64,000 bases of DNA from positions 1,426,001 to 1,490,000 of the forward strand of contig NC_063435.1 of the NCBI RefSeq assembly GCF_020379485.1. Direction: 5' to 3'. Below are positions 14,643 through 26,326 of this stretch, piece after piece (the stretch's first letter is position 1; each line of letters opens with the position of its first letter). The notes under the pieces were generated by a model. The model did no database searches. It had not been told where the DNA came from and saw only the letters and a list, made by a program, of their open reading frames with translations. This DNA is from Brassica napus. Lineage: Eukaryota; Streptophyta; Magnoliopsida; Brassicales; Brassicaceae. The position numbers and the translations under genes are program-made.

Positions 14643-17110
14643 TTAGTAGAGTTTAATCCTTGTCTGGATCGGTGCACGGCAAATTGGACACACTTGAAGA
14701 TCAGGTCCACACTCGCAACAAGTCTTGTATCAAAACATTAAAACGAAGTTACTTTAATGTTTCAATCGATTTAGTAAAGAAGAAGATTAACATTATATTT
14801 GTAGGATTTACCTGATGTCCACAACCAAATGCCATGTCTTTAGGATTGCTCAAACAAATCGGACATATCTGTTACATAGAACCAATAACATGAACTTTCG
14901 AACCTTAGTTATAATATAATTTTAATAAATAGAATTTTTTTTTTAAAGTACCTGGTTATCAGAAGCTGAGGTTGTAGCGGGTGGCGCAGGACTAGACCTT
15001 ACAGTATAGCTTTCACTTGGATAAGAAGGTACACTCGGTTTGAAACTTGGAACACGATTAGCATTTGGCTTGTTGTAGGACGATGCTCCACCTTGCATTG
15101 GAGGTGGAAGTGGGAACCGTTCCGCGATCTTCCCATTTCTTCTCCTGCAAGAAAGAAAAGTTAACAAAGAAGAGAAAGTTGACAACTATTATGTTTAGGG
15201 ATTTACCCTAAAAGGCTAAGCTCTAAGGTGGCCTTGTACTGTTGAGGAATCTCCATGAGAGCAGACAGAGCGAACTCTGTTTCCTTTAATGACTGAGCTT
15301 TCTTCTTTGCCATGATCTCTGTGAAGTTGACGAACTAGAAACAGAACATCACATAAAATGACATCCATCTTTGACGTCTTTTAGCTTTTAAAGATAAACT
15401 TACTTGGAAGTTATCAAAAGCTCTGGCGGGAATATTATCATCAAACTCCCTCATCATGTCCCATGGTCCATCCCCTACGCCGACCAAGACAATTGATAGA
15501 GGAAGCTTACTGCCTTATACAACAAAAATCAAATCAGATACAAAGAGAGATAACTTCAAACAAAGTGGAAAGATTCAGACAATATTACAACCTTGCTTGC
15601 ACGATAGCATCAACAGTCTTCAGTTCTTGCGGACTTAACTGTCCATTTTCAGTGTCAACGCTTCTTGTAACCTGAAGTAACCAGTCAATAAATAAAGGCT
15701 TCTTGTCATTGACACAAAAAAAAACAATGTTCAAAAAATAGCTAGACACTAGTTAGGCATTTTACATGAGATTATTGATTAGGTGGGTGCCTAAATCGAT
15801 TTTTTAATCAGTCGTTCTGAAAATTATTTCGTTTAGATTCGATTTGCTTTGCTGAATAGACCTAAGCCTCGTCTAGACCGATTTTTAATGTTCAAAAAAC
15901 AGCTAGACACAAATTTGTCTAATTTTTTTTTGTATATCTAATTCTGATAACTTATCACAATCATTTTATTATTAAACTCAAAAACTAAAATATCTTAAAA
16001 TAAATTTAAAATATATATATAATAAATCAATAATTTGTTTACACCTAGACTCTATAATCAGCCTAGCATAGTTACTAAAATCCTCTATAAAGCGCCTAGT
16101 TATAGGCTAGCGATTTCTTAAACATCAAGAAACAGAGGATCATAACAGTAGTGTTCATACCTGCCCATCTGCTATAATCACTAGGACATGATACTGGCCA
16201 CCACTCTGCTCAACAATAGTCATGGCCATATCAATGATCGGAGCAAACGAGGTGGGACCTGTAACATGTTCCAACATTTTTCAAATTAACATCTTTGTTA
16301 ACATTTGAAATCCCCAAAGAAAGAAAAAAGAAACAAAACCTGCAAGCTTAAGCTGAGGCACAATCTCTTTATACCGACCAAGCACTTCCTCAAACCCATT
16401 ACAGAACCTTTCCTCTGGATTGAAACTAAACACGTCTTGATCATGCGTTGAAGCATCTCCAAATCCATAGCACGGAATCAAGTTGTCCTCGTCGAAGGCT
16501 GCTAAGGTTCTTCCTATGATAGCAATGGCTTGCTCATAAGGGTTGGGAGTGTTGCCTATGAAGTGTAGGCTTTTCCTATTGAAGGACCTGGCTCCTGTTA
16601 TCAACAATAAAGTGTTAAAATCATTTTATACATTACAACTAAAAGACAGAATGTTGTTGCAATCTCACCGACCTGTCCACTCGTTGCTCTTAGTGAAATC
16701 AATACCGACAATGAGGTTTGAAGATTCTAGACCCGCATGAGCAAGAGCCTTCGTCACCTAAAGGAAATAGAACAATAATGTGAGGCTTTTTTTTCTTTGT
16801 AATCATCAAGAAGCAAACTAGAGATTAAAATTGTCACCTGGTCCAAAGAGGAGTAATCATCAGAGATTTTGGAGTACTTGCGCTCCAACCTCTTCTTATC
16901 ATTGCCATAACTTTGAGAAGGCGGCGGCTGAGAGTAAGGCTGAGTAGTATACGAAGGTGAAGGAGGTTGTGCAAACTCAGGAGGTGGAGCATAAGAAGGT
17001 GGAGGAGGATACTGAGGATAGGATTGATGAGAAGCCCATGGTGATGAAGATGACCTACACGATGATGAAGACCGCTGTCTCCATTTCTCCTTAGAGTTCC
17101 CTGTCCCCAT
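14643..17110 (-). CDS. RGLG2: RGLG-type copine/RING E3 ubiquitin ligase, ten exons
   Basis: Exons from the start: 16838-17110, 16673-16757, 16340-16594, 16161-16258, 15592-15671, 15404-15509, 15207-15334, 14952-15144, 14812-14868, 14643-14723, giving 451 residues. The protein begins MGTGNSKE, an N-myristoylation-type start (Gly2), then a Ser/Pro/Tyr-rich stretch, a copine-like vWA domain (about 110-360) opening with the MIDAS-like DFTKS, and a C-terminal C3HC4-type RING (CPICL...CGHQTCCECG...CPICRAPI, about 407-446) ending in the usual IKLY. Arabidopsis RGLG1/RGLG2 build K63-linked ubiquitin chains and act at the plasma membrane and nucleus in auxin, drought and ethylene-response-factor turnover. 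Synteny favours the RGLG2 (At5g14420) copy over RGLG1. The upstream ATG context and Gly2 decide the start. Confidence 0.92.
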
Positions 17111-17794
17111 CAAACTCGAAAAAGGTAAAACCTTTTGGATTCAGTTCAAACCTTCTCAAGGTCAATTTAGTAACCTACAAAAGAAAAAGATAAAAGATTT
17201 GGCATTTAGAGTATATTGATGAATCCCAGAAAAAAAAGTCAGAAACTTTGTGGAATACTATAACCTGAGGATTAGTGAAAGAGTAGTTTTTTTCAGACAA
17301 AGCTACGAACTTTACAATTAGTTTCACTGTCCGAATTGAACCAAGACTGAATCTGCCGACACTTGGCGGAAAAAGCATAACACCAGTGACCCGTTTTTGT
17401 ATCGAGAAGTGTGATAGAGACGAAAAAGAGTCACCTTGGGACTTGACGAAGAGATGAATCAGAGTGAAGGAGCTGCCTTCGATCCAAATCCAGCAGAGTT
17501 TCCCATTTTTTGATCGAAAGCAGTTTCACTTTCTGCTCTCTCTATCTCTCTATCTCTGTTGTTTTGTTTCTTCTATCAAATCATTACGACAATGATAAAT
17601 CACTTTTCTTTTAAATAAATTGCGAAGCACGCTTATGGCGGATATTTTCTATGATTCACTTTACTAAAATTATTATTCACTCTTCCAAAAACAATTGGCC
17701 CTAATATTTTATTGTGGATTTGCAAAGTCCAAAGAGTCTGACTATATCAATTCTTTAGTTTATAAATTAAGCAATACTTAAACATAAGTAAAAA
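17111..17794. other. Leader and promoter region of RGLG
   Basis: Positions 17111-17550 hold transcribed-looking leader sequence on the minus strand, including a CT-rich stretch near 17530-17570 (agag/ctct runs) and probable intron junctions, but no open frame with family support. The rest is A+T-rich spacer up to the Helitron at 17795. Confidence 0.5.
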
Positions 17795-17836
17795 CTAGAT
17801 TTTCACCCGCACAACCGTGCGGGTATATATTTTCAC

Positions 17837-17870
<34 letters not shown>

Positions 17871-19091
17871 TTATTTATTTTACATAATTATTATATATTT
17901 TTAATGTTACTCACATATTTAAATATTTGTATAATTATGCCAAATATAATAATTTTATAGTTTGCATGCTGTAAATTAAAATCATCACATATATATGTTG
18001 CTTATTATATATTTGTCCTATTGAATTTGCGTTTGATTACTAAACTAAATTTTTTAATGCATGAAACAACATATATGAAAACAATTTTGTATTTAATTTA
18101 TTATAATCATGATCCGTAATTCAAATCGCTAGATTTTTTTAGTAATTTTTAATGTTTATTAATTTTATATAATAAATTACTGTATATTAAAAAGTTTAAT
18201 ATAAGTTAAATTTTTATACATGTATTATATAGTTTACTAATATTAACCCGTTCTACCAACATATTATATTTTTAGCATAAATATTTTATATTTATGAAAA
18301 TAAAATATGTTAACTTATCTATTTAAAATAATTTTATCATATTTTGTTCAATATAACGTTTTTATTTTAAAATGATAGATATTATTATAAAATTGATAAA
18401 ATAGGATAGAATTTTGTTCTTTTAGTAACATTTCATTACTAATTACAAAATTAGTTGAAAATATTTATATTCAATTTATGACAATTAAGATCTTATTATA
18501 ATCTTTTTCAAGAGATTTGTTAGAATTTTATTTTATTTTTTTTAAAATTAAAAGATATAAAAGATATTATGATTAAAGTAGTTAAAAATATTATATATAT
18601 TAGCATTAGTGATATACATTTAATAGAAAATTTAAATGATGGTCCAAATAAAAATATCACTCATCAAAATCATGATTTTTATTTTATTAGAAAACAAATT
18701 TGAAAAAATTAAAATAAAAATAAATATTTATTTCTAACAAAATCTTTAAAAATTATTAGTAAATGTATTTTTGAAATTAATTAATTTCATTTTATTTAAA
18801 TTTTCGTTTATAAGCCAAAACTATATTCATTTTTAATTTCTAATTATATTTTATGATAATTTATATTAAAACTAACTAATTTTCGAAAGTAAATTTAAAA
18901 AGATTCTAAGAAGATTTTAAAAAGATTTTGTTAGAACATTTTAAATATATTCATTTGTATTTCAAATAAAAAGATAAAGATATTAAAATTTATAATAATG
19001 AACTTATGTAAAGTATGATATTTTTTAGGAATTGTCCAAACTAAAAAATCACACATAAAAGAAGTCATGACTTCTGTTTTAATATATTAGA
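17795..19091 (-). mobile_element. Non-autonomous Helitron, about 1.3 kb
   Basis: On the minus strand the element starts TCTAATATATTAAAACAGAA and ends in CTAG, preceded by a hairpin (7-base stem cccgcac/gtgcggg, 4-base loop) that stops seven bases short of it. It sits between an A and a T (plus strand a at 17794, t at 19092), the Helitron target. These are the standard Helitron marks: 5' TC, 3' hairpin, CTRR, insertion in AT. The inside is A+T-rich with no Rep/helicase frame. A relative lies at 39697-41012. Confidence 0.85.
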
Positions 19092-19680
19092 TGATGTTTT
19101 TAGAGCGAGAGAATAATTATTCTCCTTTCCTTTTCCTTTTTTTTAATTTAGTCTTCAGATTATGAAATGTTTAGATTTTTTTTTTTTTTTTTTTAAATGT
19201 TTAGAATTATCATTGAGGTTGTCTTAATCTCGGTATAACATCCTTTTGGTTTTCTTTAGAGATCAGACACCACACGTGAAAGTTCAGTGGACTTAACTTC
19301 TATTTGTGTAACTAAATGTACCCGTGACCGTTCTTTTCCAGGAGCAGACAAGATAATACGTGGACTGCACTATGGATCCAAATAACTAGAGTATAAAATT
19401 AATTACTTAAACCTAACCAAAACCATAAGTTATACTGGCTGAACCTATGTAAATTATGATTCAACAACCATCTCTAAATTTAATGTTTTTGACAGTTTTA
19501 TTAAATATGTAAATGTTATATGATTCGGATCATCGACTCAAAAGAACCATTAACCCGTTTTCTATCACCAGTAAATAATATCAAAACTGATCCCATAAAT
19601 TGAAAAAAACAGAGTACAAAGTGCCAATGCACACAAACGAGGGAAGAACAAAAGAGAGAAAGAGAGAGATCGGATATAAC
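19092..19680. other. Spacer downstream of SURF2
   Basis: A+T-rich with an 18-base T run near 19170; holds the likely SURF2 3' untranslated region next to 19681. Nothing else recognised. Confidence 0.5.
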
Positions 19681-21142
19681 TTATGACGCTGTTGTTTTGA
19701 CCTTCTTGTTCTTCTTATTCTTCTTCTTCTTCGAGGAAGGAAGGCTACTGGAACTGAGCTCTTCAGGTTTCCTCTTTTTACTGTTAAAGAACACAAATGT
19801 TGTCACTAAACTCCTCAAATCACTGAATTAACTCTGCCTACACCGACTTTATTTCAACACAGCTCATCTGTTATCTATCAGTATATATCAAATCTAAACT
19901 AAAAGGTAAATTACTTTCCGAGTCAAACAAAACTTAGATACTCCCACGGTCATCAGTTAGCAAAAAAATTATAAAAGGGGTGAAAAATTCATGGTACCTT
20001 TCAGGAGTCTCATCCAAACTATTTTTGCCATCTTCATCAACTTCACCTATTATGCAGTCATCCAAACTAGCCTCGCCATCTTCATCAATTTCACCTATTT
20101 CGCATTTTAATAAAAACAATTGAGACTTAAACATGAATCCATAATACCAAAAGCAGAAGTAATGGGATACAATACACACAAGTAAACAAACCTATTGGTT
20201 CCTCTTCTTCCTCTTCAGAATCTGATCCCCACCGGTCACCTCCATCATCAAAGTCCCACCTCTCTCCATCCGGTGGCATCCAAAAGTCAAGCTCTTTCTC
20301 CTCACCTTCTTCACCATTTTCATTCTCAACTCCATCAGTAACATCCTCTCCACTCCTCTCCTCCTTTTCATCTAACTCCTTCTTTTTCTTCTTCTTCTTA
20401 TCCTTCTTCTTCTTCTTTTTATTCTTCTTCTTTCCTTCCTTTACACCATCCTCTTTCGCCACAGCTTCACCACCTTCCTCAGGAACAGATCCACACTCTT
20501 TCTCTCGTTCCTTCTCCTCTATCACACAAACAACAAAAACACAAACGTTAACAACATGACTACCTTGCTCATCATCAAGCTTCAAAATCACAAACCTAGT
20601 TTGTTGAGGAAGCGCCGTCCATTGAGATGCTTCCAAATATGCTCCTCCGTCTTATTCACCGTATCACCCGTCAGCTTACACAGCAGCTTTGAACTACAAA
20701 ACAAAACAGGCCAACAACTCAAAATCTTGTAATAATAATCTCTCTTGTGCATTACATTCGCATAAAAACAAGACCGTTACTTGAGTAAGAGCACAGTTCC
20801 CAAATCTAAACCCTAAACCCTAAACCCTAATTCAATCAGAATTGAAAAATATCTAACTGTTGTTATGAGTAAAGCAAATAGAGATTACCGAGAGGTGGGG
20901 TCTTGCTCGAACAGGTTAAGAGGAGGCTTGCTGTGGGATAAGGCGTGGTCGATAAGCCCTAAACGGCACCGTTTGCTCTCTGAATAGACCTTCTTGTCTT
21001 TCTCGAGAAGCTCGTGGCCCGTTTGCACGCACCTGAATCTCCCGTTCTCCAGCTTCTTGTACTTTGGCTTCCCCAATAGGTTAGCGCCTTCCTTCGTCGC
21101 CGTCGCCGTCGTCGGCGTCATGTCTTCCTCTGTAGCCGCCAT
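19681..21142 (-). CDS. SURF2: Surfeit locus protein 2 homologue, five exons
   Basis: Exons from the start: 20889-21142, 20596-20693, 20192-20518, 19998-20094, 19681-19780, giving 291 residues. The conserved N-terminal half shows LENGRFRCVQTGHELL and SKLLCKLTGDTVNKTEEHIW, the hallmark of the SURF2 family; the C-terminal half is charged, with long Lys runs (KKKKKKDKKKKKKK), acidic runs and a Lys-rich tail, typical of nucleolar proteins. SURF2 proteins are linked to ribosome biogenesis in other eukaryotes; the plant role is little known. Exon 4 encodes two copies of a GE(I/V)DEDG..SLD unit. The ATG at 21142 was chosen over upstream in-frame codons because the family starts with MA and the sequence before it looks untranslated. 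Synteny: At5g14440. Confidence 0.88.
20808..20830. promoter_or_regulatory. Telo-box run in SURF2 intron 1
   Basis: Three head-to-tail copies of the plant telomere unit (aaaccct on the plus strand) lie in the first intron, about 60 bases downstream of exon 1. Telo-boxes near the 5' end are common in plant ribosomal-protein and ribosome-biogenesis genes, so a regulatory role fits SURF2; a chance telomeric microsatellite is the alternative. Confidence 0.6.
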
Positions 21143-21779
21143 TGATGTGTCGCGATTTGTGTTCCACTGCGAAGTAGTTTGAATGAGACAAACGACTTGC
21201 CGTTTTACTGTTTCTAAGAACAGCTGCGTGTCGTTTTGTTTATATGGGCCTATAGGTATATATATATGGGCCTTATTACATATCATTTACAAGTTTTTAT
21301 GATTCAAAACATGTTCGGAACCAAAAAAATATATTTACAGTTTAGTTTGGGATGATTTCTCAACCGATTGGCTTTAACTCGATAGGAGTAAGTAATAATA
21401 ACAAGTACGAAGGACGAAAGATTTGAGAAAAAAAAAACTAGAGGACAAAACATGTTACTACAAAACTGGTGGGTGTGATCGAGTGAAAAAAGGTGATGGA
21501 CCAGGTTCTACTCTACGTGAACGCGTGTTTTGTAAACTGTGGTCGGCAGGTATGAAAATGTAGATACGTATGATTATTGATTAACTATGATGATGATGGT
21601 TGGATATCTAATCTATAACTTGTGGGTCAACTAACATTCTATTCGAGTCTAGGTCCAGAGTTGTTGGATCCACGGTTTTTTATATAATATTTTCAGCCCT
21701 AACTATGTTTTGGATAATTCCATAATCACGGCATATATTTTTTGTATTTGTTGAAACGTTTCCTGTTATATATTAATTA
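21143..21779. other. SURF2 promoter and spacer
   Basis: Holds the SURF2 5' flank on the minus strand. Positions 21240-21780 are A+T-rich with no recognised gene or repeat. The target duplication TTA of the next element begins at 21780. Confidence 0.5.
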
Positions 21780-22020
21780 TTAGAGCATGAATATCGGTGT
21801 CCCTGGACCGATATCTTAGCCTTTTTGGGATTTAAATTAAATGAAAAAGGCCTAATAATGCTTGGGACGAAAGATGAAAGTCCCCGGTTAAGAACTTTTT
21901 TGGTCGTGTCCTTAGGAACACGTGGCATCAAACATTCACGTTTCTTTCTCTCTCTCGACGGATCAACTTTTCTCCTTCTCTCGCGAAAGGTCGATGACTC
22001 CGGCTCTCTCTGTTGTTTGT

Positions 22021-22197
22021 GGTGAGAAGAAAGAAGAACCTGACACCAAGGCTGTTGGATCGTCGGCGGCAGGGGATGATGTATCTTCTCCGGTGGATGA
22101 TGTTCAGAAGAAGATTCGACATGCTGAGAGGTTTGGAGTTTCGGTGAAGCTAACCGAAGAGGAGAAGCACAATTCTCGTGCTGAGATGTTAGATTAG
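22021..22197 (+). pseudogene. MOS11/CIP29-like fragment
   Basis: The frame reads [20 protein letters not shown] followed by [18 protein letters not shown] and then a stop at 22195. This matches the first repeat of plant MOS11 proteins (mRNA export, relatives of human CIP29/SARNP), where the family has RAERFG at the point at which this copy turns to LD-stop. Everything after the first repeat is missing. An in-frame ATG at 21922 gives 91 codons whose first 33 do not look like the family. Captured inside the TIR element. Confidence 0.7.
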
Positions 22198-22199
22198 GG

Positions 22200-22388
22200 T
22201 TACGAAAGGCGGTGGTGGCGCAGTCGTACGCAAGGATCTTAAGGGAAGGGGAGAATGTTTTGATTAATCATATGACGGGGAAGGAGTATAGGCTTAAGGC
22301 GATTGGTGATGTCGGGCCTGTGGTTGATGCTGGTGGTATCATTGCGTATGCGAGGAAAGCTGGGATGATTCCTTCCGCAGCTGCTTGA
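22200..22388 (+). pseudogene. 3-isopropylmalate isomerase small-subunit fragment
   Basis: Translation from 22200 gives LRKAVVAQSYARI, then LREGENVLINHMTGKEYRLK, and ends VVDAGGIIAYARKAGMIPSA plus a stop at 22386. This is the C-terminal part of the plant leucine-pathway isomerase small subunit (LeuD type), with an internal deletion between YARI and LREG that removes some 35-40 residues and keeps the frame. It starts three bases after the stop of the MOS11 piece and has no start codon. Confidence 0.8.
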
Positions 22389-22851
22389 TTGATTTCTCTG
22401 TGTCAGGTATGAGAGATGAAGATTGCTAATTTTTGGAATGTGATTGATTTCTTATTGTCTACGGAGATCTTCTTCATCTCCAGATCTCGAATCGGTTTGT
22501 ATATCTCTTCCCATGTTTTGCTCTGTTTTGAGCTTTCTTCAGATTCAATCATATATATAGTTTAGTATTCAAATTTTTCGTGTTAGATGGATGGACTTAG
22601 ATTGGTTAAACTCGTATCATTACATCATCTTTATATCTCCCTTACATAGTGGCTTCAATGAAAATGATTTTTATTTTTTTTTGAGATTTGGCAATGGTAG
22701 AGAGCTGTGTTAATGTTTTATGAACTTAAAGTTTCACACTTTTAATTTGAATTCAAACTTGTATTTCAGGTTGGTGAAGCAATGGTTCTTGATGGGATTG
22801 TATCATCACCAGTACGAAGGCCACACGCGCTAAAGAAGCAGTGGGAGGACT

Positions 22852-23365
22852 TGGGTAGCCAGATTGAGAATTTTGATTGTTCCGAGTTCCCTACGGTAAT
22901 AAGCAAATATTATTATATCAGGCTTTCTTGGAAGCTTTGGGTGTCTCCATGTACTTAAATATCTTTCCTTTTTACCTTTGATAAGAGAATTGCTGGAGAG
23001 ATCAAATCATTCTCAACTGAAGGATGGGTTGCTCCAAAGCTTTCCAAACGGATGGACAAGTTCATGCTCTATCTTCTCACTGCTGGTAAGAAAGCTTTGG
23101 CTGATGGTGGTGTAACTTCTGATGAAGTAATGGCTGAGTTTAACAAAGCCAAATGTGGAGTTTTGATTGGCTCTGCAATGGGTGGCATGAAGGTACACTC
23201 TGAAGCCAAAGATTGGGGAATTATTTGCTAATCGTTGCATCTCTAACAATCTGGTAGTGATACAGGTCTTCAATGATGCTATTGTAAGCGCTGAAGATCT
23301 CTTACAAGAAGATGAATCCTTTCTGTGTACCTTTCGCCACAACAAACATGGGTTCTGCTATGCTT
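22852..23365 (+). pseudogene. KAS II (3-ketoacyl-ACP synthase II) genomic fragment
   Basis: Three exon pieces with their introns: 22852-22895 (IENFDCSEFPT), 22986-23192 (IAGEIKSFSTEGWVAPKLSK, MDKFMLYLLTAGKKALADGG, CGVLIGSAMGGMK) and 23266-23365 (VFNDAI, then frameshifted). The middle exon is fully open; in the last one an extra T after GAT GCT ATT shifts the frame, and the remaining bases still spell the KAS II continuation in another frame. The plastid enzyme elongates 16:0-ACP to 18:0-ACP; this piece lacks the catalytic region. Retained introns show capture from DNA, not from mRNA. An ATG-led stretch (22785-22850, MVLDGIVSSPVRRP) in front is from a source I cannot name. Confidence 0.8.
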
Positions 23366-23570
23366 TCTATAAATTTGTCTTAGGATCTTTTTATTACTTG
23401 TCATACAAGTTTGTGTCATGAACTCAACAATTAATTTACTAAGAGACAACTAAAAGTCCCACCAGTAATCACCATTTTTACAAAAAGTCCTTAACAATGT
23501 CCTAATCTAAAAATAACAATAAAAAACTCTAAGGACTTAAAACTAAGGACAATGGATAATCATGCTCTTA

Positions 23571-26326
23571 CTTCTCTTGCTTGTTCCTCGACATTTATAT
23601 CACGCTCTTCATTTATTTGGGTTGACACGTTTTGGGATTGAAAGTTGAAACAAATAGAAAAAAATAATGACACGTAGAATTAATAGTCAAATTTCGAAAA
23701 GATACCATCAAAACCTAATGCATATATTATATAGTCATATAATTTCCAATGTAGAGATTTCCAAATAGTTGAACTTATGTAGATTCGAGTTTAAATCCTC
23801 TTCCAACGGAAGTTGAATATAGAGAGTAGAGAGTACAATTCAAAACTCTTATGAAATCACTAGGCCAACCCCGCACTGGTGATTCAAGTTATTTGAAATT
23901 TTAAACAATCATATAATGTCTGAAAGAAAAAAAACAATTGAATTAGTAGGTTATTGCATTGTATAGTACGCGGTAACATATTAGTCGTATTGTATGGTGG
24001 ACAAGAACATATATCATTTCGTGATACTCACGAAGCCAATTCTAGAGCTTTGGGTTACCGTATGACCCGTTCCAAGTGTTTCAACTTGAGCTTATGTACT
24101 GATTAAATAATTGGTAGCCACACGCTTGGTAAATTTTTGAATCAACGAAACATATCGAGGGTAGTAGTTATAAGAAAATTGGTTGAATACACATGTTAGA
24201 ATACTGAAAGATAACGGGAAATAGGTATAGTAAGCCGATATAGTTAGAAAACAATTATTCATTTTTGTCAAGTTTAGTTTACCTGTTTATTTAAACTTGC
24301 AATAAATTAATAATTTGATAATTTTAATCATTTGGTAAAAGATTTTTTTTAAATTAATTTGAGTTTGAAAAAAGGAAAAGAACTAGGGTCATCCGTCTTC
24401 GTAGATGGATCAAGATACTACTACTTGGTCACCTAGCACATGTCATATTGACTAGCTAGAATTGAGGAGACGAAGACTCAGTAGTATTTATTTTGTTTGA
24501 CATTGCAAGTAATCATATAAATAAAAGTATACTCCTAACATAATTAGAAATCAAATTGCTATTCATCCAATATTATATACAAAATAGGCTTTATTTTATT
24601 TATAATGTATATTTAAAAAAAGATTCTACATTACCAGCCGGGAACATGTAAGTAATATTGACTTGCTATAGGATAGGAAGACGAAGATCAAATTCTAACA
24701 ATTATATATATATACCAAGTAGTATATGATACTAAGTAATTATCATCAGATAATTACTTATTCCTAAATATCATCAGAAACATGTATTTTCAGTCATAAT
24801 ATACATGTAGGCTTCGACTGGTGACATGTAGTATTAGAGTTGAGTTACAATAAAATGTACTATTTGATGTAGTTTGCAGTAAAAACTATATGGTATAAAC
24901 TGTAGATTTATGTAGTGAGTTCGCAGTAAAAATATGAGTTACTATTTTATCAATATTATTGATTGGTAACATTTTTGATGTATAAGTTGCAGTATATATT
25001 ATTTTTTAAAATATAAATAATATTTTAATAATAATAGTGAAAAAATAAAATTCATAAATCAAAATTAACTAAGGATGTCAAAAATTTATGTACATAAATT
25101 TTTAATTACCAAACAATATTAAAAAAAATAAAATTAATTGAACATTTTAATTGACTATTTAAGTGGAACTTATACAAATATTTTATTTACATAAATTTAT
25201 AATCACCTGAAAATTAACAACTAAAATTATAGATTTTTTTAACTAATTAAAATGAAAATATGATTTTAGAAAAGCTTTTTTGTATAATTTAGAGAAAAAC
25301 TTTGGCTAACAAGTATATAATCATATTAAAATTTTAAATATATTATATTAAATAATATAACTAAACGTAGGGCTAAGTGCTTATATGTATTGTAAATTGT
25401 TAATATTGTTAATATTCAAAAGGTAGTGGGTAGTTAATTGACAAACCCAAAATTTTCAATAACTCAAATCTTAATACATGAGATTTTGGTTGATGTAGAT
25501 TTAAGATTTGAGTTATCATTTTTATAAAGGCTATAAGTCAAAATTGTAACTCAATAATAATCAATTATAACTCAAACACAACTTCAAAATCTTAAAACTA
25601 ATTCATGATTGGTAACATTTTTGATTTATATGCTCAAGTCAACTTAAATCAAGTGTACTACATGTTACCAATCAAAGCCGTAACTTAAGATAAAGATTGT
25701 TTTTCTCATGTAACTGAAAAACGCGTGATAGTAGGTAAACTTTAAACATAGTCTTATCACCTCGACAATTATACTGGTATTGGCTATTGACGATTGACTA
25801 AACATTTGTATGCGTCCATTATTATTTTTATCTAATCAAATTATTATTACAGGTGACAAAAGAAAATCAAATATTTTTGGATATGATTTAGATACTTTCC
25901 TCGTATTAGTCCATGACAGATCATATGTTGGCACTTGGCAAATAGCTGAATAATTAACACATCAGTAGAAAATATTCTGACCGTAGATGAAATTAGTGTA
26001 CCTTTTTTTTTGTTTTTTTAAGTTAAGCTAAGTAAAAAATCTTTTAATTAATCAATCTCAATTAAATAAAATTAATAAATTCCAGCAGTTTTAGGAACAT
26101 ATATATAAACCAAAAAAGCATCGAAACGGCTATAATTGGCGTTACAGTTTTCCTTAAACGAGAGGGATTAAGAGAGTTTTTTCTCGGATATCTATTTTTA
26201 CATTCGAGTTTCTGAGAATTTTTTTGATCTGTGGTGGCTTCAACGGGAGGCTTCGACAATCTTCTTCTTGACCAAAAAAATTCCAGAGAAAAGTCGTTTA
26301 ATTTTCTTGTGTGTCAACTCAAAATC
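23571..26326. other. Long A+T-rich spacer before the GT17 gene
   Basis: No gene recognised. It holds two diverged copies of a ~35-base word (about 24440 and 24660, both with acgaaga), the TIR element at 24810-25679, and at 26250-26326 the likely leader of the GT17 gene. Confidence 0.5.
24810..25679. mobile_element. Non-autonomous TIR element, ~870 bp
   Basis: The left end reads ggcttcgactggtgacatgt and the reverse complement of the right end reads ggctttgattggtaacatgt, followed by agta in both, a 24-base inverted repeat with four mismatches. The word tgattggtaacatttttgat recurs inside at about 24957 and 25608, suggesting a nested or duplicated structure. A 13-base inverted pair (aactcaaatctta / taagatttgagtt) lies at 25461 and 25503. 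No long target duplication is evident; only gta flanks both sides. Family uncertain. Confidence 0.6.

Larger units (their letters stand above)
21783..23567. mobile_element. TIR transposon carrying captured gene fragments (Pack-type)
   Basis: A 1785-base segment with inverted ends: left gagcatgaatatcggtgtcc, reverse complement of right gagcatgattatccattgtcc, and similar sub-terminal wording (ttaag.actttttt, gtcctta). It is flanked by TTA on both sides (21780-21782, 23568-23570). No transposase frame is present. Inside lie pieces of at least three unrelated genes in the same orientation: a MOS11-like part (22021-22197), an isopropylmalate isomerase small-subunit part (22200-22388) and an intron-containing KAS II part (22852-23365). 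The 3-base TTA duplication and the ends shared with the MITE at 13397-13601 point to the PIF/Harbinger group, so this is a Pack-TIR element. The junctions between pieces are abrupt. Confidence 0.85.
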
